A DNA stretch of 5,920 nt from Devosia sp. Its GTDB lineage: Bacteria > Pseudomonadota > Alphaproteobacteria > Rhizobiales > Devosiaceae. Where the stretch lies: assembly GCA_016793415.1 (NCBI GenBank), contig JAEUMC010000420.1, forward strand, positions 1-5,920. Direction: 5' to 3'. Each line of letters opens with the position of its first letter. The stretch's first letter is position 1. The notes beneath the pieces were generated by a model. The model was given only the letters and a program-made list of their open reading frames with translations, had not been told where the DNA came from and made no database searches. Shown piece by piece: positions 4,021 to 5,920 of this stretch. The translations under genes and the position numbers were made by a program.

Positions 4021-4611
4021 ATGAGTCTCGCCGACCTCTATTCCGCCCTCGCCGATCCCACTCGCCTGCGGGTGCTCGAGCTGCTGCACGACAAGGCCCG
4101 CCCGGTGCACGAACTGGCGGCCGCCTTCGACATCAGCCGCCCGGCCATCTCCCGGCACCTCAGGGTGCTGAAGGAAGCCGGCCTGGTGCAGGAAGTGAAG
4201 CAGGGGCGCGAGAACCTCTACTCGTTCCAGCGCGATGAGCTGAAGCCCGGCATCGCCTGGCTCAACGAGCACCAGAAGAAGCCGGGCAGGGGGAAGAAGG
4301 CCGCAGCCGTCGAGGTCGCCGTGGTTGTCGAGGTGCCCACCGCGGTTGACCTTCCACCAGTGCTCGCCGAACCGATTATCGTACCCGAACCGATGCCGGC
4401 ACCGCAGCCGATAGCTGCAGCTTCCGAGCCCGTGCCAGAGCCCGTCGCGGCCGCCGCCGCGGACGCCGGCGCCGCAGATCCCGAGCCGATCATCATTGCC
4501 AAGCCCAAGGCGCCGGCCAAACCGCGCGTCGCCAAGCCCAGGGTGGAAGCCGAACCGGTCGCGCCGCCGCCACCCAAGCAGACCCCGCAGCTGTCGTTCT
4601 TCGATCTCTAG
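4021..4611 (+). CDS. ArsR-family winged-helix regulator with a long Ala/Pro/Glu tail
   Basis: The ATG at 4021 is preceded by GGAAG (4011-4015) five bases upstream and gives 196 residues. A TTG 42 bases upstream (3979) is in frame but lies inside the operator dyad, so I reject it. Residues 1-85 are a compact ArsR winged helix: LYSALADPTRLRVLELL, then PVHELAAAFDISRPAISRHL (recognition helix about 38-50) and EAGLVQEVKQGRENLYS (wing). The protein has no cysteine and lacks the ELCVCDL metal site of ArsR/SmtB sensors, so it resembles the non-thiol subgroup whose inducer is often unknown. Residues about 86-185 are a low-complexity tail with EPxP and KPKAPAKPR repeats, probably disordered and doubling the normal family length. 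It ends in QTPQLSFFDL, a hydrophobic tip that resembles a short protein-binding motif. It is divergent from the PAQR gene, a plausible target together with itself. Confidence 0.9.
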   Translation: MSLADLYSALADPTRLRVLELLHDKARPVHELAAAFDISRPAISRHLRVLKEAGLVQEVKQGRENLYSFQRDELKPGIAWLNEHQKKPGRGKKAAAVEVAVVVEVPTAVDLPPVLAEPIIVPEPMPAPQPIAAASEPVPEPVAAAAADAGAADPEPIIIAKPKAPAKPRVAKPRVEAEPVAPPPPKQTPQLSFFDL

Positions 4612-4657
4612 GTGGGACGGGGCTCACACCCGGCCATCGGCTCGAGCCCGAGCCGTT

Positions 4658-4797
4658 CCTCCACCGACGTCATTTCCGCCGACGTGGGATGCTGCAACGC
4701 CGGTGGAGGTTGAGGGAGGGCACTGGGTCCACCGCCTCGCGGTGGAGACGTCGGCGCGTAGGCGGAAACCCCGCAGGATGACGGGGGTCACGCCCCC
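4658..4797. repeat. Cluster of inverted repeats in the convergent ArsR-DUF218 spacer
   Basis: Three separate pairings are visible. CCTCCACCG (4658-4666) pairs with CGGTGGAGG (4701-4709). TCCACCGC (4728-4735) and GCGGTGGA (4739-4746) form a tight 8-bp hairpin with loop CTC. GGGGG (4783-4787) pairs with CCCCC (4793-4797) directly after the DUF218 stop. In addition TTTCCGCC (4673-4680) is inverted at 4761-4768, so the whole stretch is loosely palindromic. Both flanking genes end here, so a role in stopping transcription from both sides is possible, but no T-run is present. It may instead be a degenerate interspersed repeat. Confidence 0.45.
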
Positions 4798-5586
4798 TTA
4801 CGGCCCCGGCAGTAGTTCGTCGATGCGCCCGGTCAGGTAATATCCAAGCAGCCCGGTCCATTCGCGCAGTGCGATGGTGCTGACAAAGATGTTCTCGGGT
4901 GACTGGTCCGGCTTGATCCGCACCCCCTCGGCGCCGCTTGCCAGGTAGTCGGCCGGCCACGGAGTGACGGCGAAGTCGGCCTTGCGGAACAGTCCCACGG
5001 CGCGGGGCATGTGAAACGCCGAGGTGACCAGCAGCCAGGTCTGGTTCCCGGTGGCTCCCGCCAGTTGCCTCGCGAACAGCGCGTTCTCTTCGGTGTTGCG
5101 CGATTGGTCGTCGGTCAGGATACGCTCGGGCGCAATGCCGAAGGCTTCGAAGAAGCGCTTGCCCGCCAGCGCCTCGGGCTCCTGCTGCACCAGTGCGGCC
5201 ATGCCACCGGCAATGACGATCCTGGCGTTGGGATGCCTGAGCGCCAGCCGCAACGCTTCGACGAAGCGATCGCCCGAGCGGTTGAGCTCAAAGCCGCCGC
5301 GCACCGAGTTCACCTCGCCATCCATGCCGCCGCCCAGCACCACGATGCCGTCGACCTCAACCGGCTCGGGCGGCCGTTCGAAGCGCTGCTCGAGCGGCGT
5401 GATCAGCACGTAACCGAAAGTGGTGAAGCCACACAGGAACAGCATCAGCAACGCCAGCCCGATCAGGCCGCGGGAGATCCATCGCCGCCTGAGCCAGCTC
5501 AGCGCCAACCCGGCCACCAGCAGCAACACGATCAGCGACAGCGGCTGCACCAGCAGCCAGAAGATCCGCGTGAGATAGGGGAACAG
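4798..5586 (-). CDS. YdcF/ElyC-type DUF218 membrane protein, probable CTG start
   Basis: Starting at CTG 5586 gives 262 residues. That codon has GGAGG (5599-5595) exactly eight bases upstream and gives the N-terminus MFPYLTRIFWLLVQPLS, matching the start usual for this family (ElyC-like proteins begin with a similar F-x-L-x-K/R-I-L-W-x-L-x-x-P-L pattern). The first GTG (5550) would cut off part of helix 1 and has no ribosome site. Two N-terminal membrane helices (about 8-30 and 41-62) precede a DUF218 domain (about 77-240): GIVVLGGG (80-87), VIAGG (124-128), SRNTEEN (162-168) and VTSAFHMPRA (187-196), with conserved acidic and histidine residues. In E. coli, ElyC and SanA affect envelope integrity and peptidoglycan precursor or lipid-carrier metabolism; the biochemical activity is not settled. 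It is downstream of tRNA-Arg on the same strand with a 61-bp gap, so co-transcription is possible. Confidence 0.88.
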   Translation of the reverse strand: MFPYLTRIFWLLVQPLSLIVLLLVAGLALSWLRRRWISRGLIGLALLMLFLCGFTTFGYVLITPLEQRFERPPEPVEVDGIVVLGGGMDGEVNSVRGGFELNRSGDRFVEALRLALRHPNARIVIAGGMAALVQQEPEALAGKRFFEAFGIAPERILTDDQSRNTEENALFARQLAGATGNQTWLLVTSAFHMPRAVGLFRKADFAVTPWPADYLASGAEGVRIKPDQSPENIFVSTIALREWTGLLGYYLTGRIDELLPGP

Positions 5587-5647
5587 GGCAGGGTCCTCCC
5601 GTGGCGCGCGTCCGGCGCCGGGGCGCTGCGCGCGGAAGGCTTTGGAT

Positions 5648-5723
5648 TGGTGACCTCGGCAGGATTCGAACCTGCGACCAACAGCTTAGAAGGCTGCTGC
5701 TCTATCCCCTGAGCTACGAGGCC
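5648..5723 (-). tRNA. tRNA-Arg (anticodon UCU)
   Basis: The minus strand makes a full cloverleaf. The acceptor stem pairs GGCCTCG (5723-5717) with CGAGGTC (5658-5652), including one G-U pair. The D arm is GCTCAGGGGATAGAGC, and the anticodon stem GCAGC/GCTGT holds loop CTTCTAA with UCU at 5690-5688. The T arm is GCAGG-TTCGAAT-CCTGC. The discriminator is A (5651), followed by encoded CCA (5650-5648). It reads AGA and AGG, rare codons in this GC-rich genome. Confidence 0.97.
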
Positions 5724-5731
5724 GTGGCGCG

Positions 5732-5760
5732 GGTGTAGCGCAATCGGGGCGGAATGTCAG
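5732..5760 (-). promoter_or_regulatory. Promoter of tRNA-Arg(UCU)
   Basis: On the minus strand CTGACA (5760-5755, five of six -35 matches) is followed after 17 bp by TACACC (5737-5732, three of six -10 matches). The -10 box ends eight bases before the tRNA 5' end, so the primary transcript would have an unusually short 5' leader of a couple of bases. Spacing and place are good; the -10 box is weak. Confidence 0.5.
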
Positions 5761-5920
5761 GCCTTGGCTTTTCTTGCCATCCGCGGCGGCCGCCATCGCC
5801 GGCCCGATCAGGCGATCGGTACATGCCTGAGACCTCTCAGCAGTACCCGACATATCATTTCGTATTGAGAAACAAAGCGATACCGACCTTGGTCGGGATT
5901 GTGGCAGTGTCGGGCATGGC
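5761..5920. other. Right-edge non-coding stretch with small dyads
   Basis: No gene is supported here. CCGATC (5804-5809) and GATCGG (5814-5819) form a 6-bp hairpin with loop AGGC. CCGACC-TT-GGTCGG (5883-5896) is a perfect operator-like dyad, and CCCGACA (5846-5852) is inverted at 5908-5914. TATCAT (5853-5858) resembles a -10 box without a partner. An ATG at 5916 is too close to the edge to judge. The stretch may be the regulatory region of a gene beyond the window. Confidence 0.35.

Noticed and set aside
4218..4577. Minus-strand open frame of 119 codons, Gly/Ser/Ala/Thr-rich
   Set aside because: It is the mirror of the regulator's low-complexity tail, and its composition follows from the GCC/CCG-rich codons opposite.
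5011..5712. Plus-strand open frame of 233 codons opposite the DUF218 gene
   Set aside because: It is antisense to conserved DUF218 motifs and runs into the tRNA-Arg gene, as high-GC shadow frames often do.
5724..5796. Short minus-strand frame starting at an ATG near 5794
   Set aside because: It would run through the tRNA-Arg promoter into the tRNA gene and has no ribosome site or protein signature.

Overview
The window is GC-rich and strongly biased to G or C at third codon positions. Its gene families point to an alphaproteobacterium, most likely a Hyphomicrobiales member of the Devosia kind. That placement is inferred from protein style (tandem cold-shock domains, glyoxalase I, a PAQR subfamily with SxxxN in place of SxxxH, CCA-encoding tRNAs), not from a marker gene. 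It reads as chromosomal core or housekeeping sequence. I see no phage, plasmid, transposase or CRISPR signal.

Layout from the left: a possible partial minus-strand gene cut by the left edge (1-142); two minus-strand tRNA-Glu genes (CUC at 157-231, UUC at 294-368), each with its own -35/-10 pair at 17 bp spacing; a minus-strand lipoprotein of the peptidase M15-like (D,D-carboxypeptidase fold) family (458-913); and minus-strand glyoxalase I (1071-1490). Diverging from glyoxalase is a double cold-shock-domain protein (1711-2334), whose leader can form two competing hairpins. A 403-bp gap follows (2335-2737), largely filled by a 196-bp nested palindromic repeat. Next come a DUF192 lipoprotein (2738-3208, plus) and, converging on it with a 14-bp 3' overlap, a hemolysin III/PAQR-type seven-helix membrane protein (3195-3881, minus).

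Diverging from that membrane protein across a dyad-rich 139-bp spacer is an ArsR-type winged-helix regulator (4021-4611). It carries a long Ala/Pro/Glu tail ending in QLSFFDL. A 186-bp convergent spacer with several inverted repeats separates it from a YdcF/ElyC-type DUF218 membrane protein on the minus strand (4798-5586). The best start for that gene is a CTG codon. A minus-strand tRNA-Arg(UCU) (5648-5723) with a recognisable promoter lies upstream of it, and the final ~200 bp hold no gene I can support.

The genes do not form one pathway. Several concern the cell envelope (M15-like lipoprotein, DUF192 lipoprotein, PAQR membrane protein, DUF218 protein). The others concern detoxification (glyoxalase), RNA chaperoning, regulation and translation. 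Most are single-gene units with alternating orientation. No new multi-gene system is evident. The points most worth a second look are the nested palindrome, the CTG start, the regulator's tail motif, the cold-shock leader and the replaced metal ligands in the PAQR protein.
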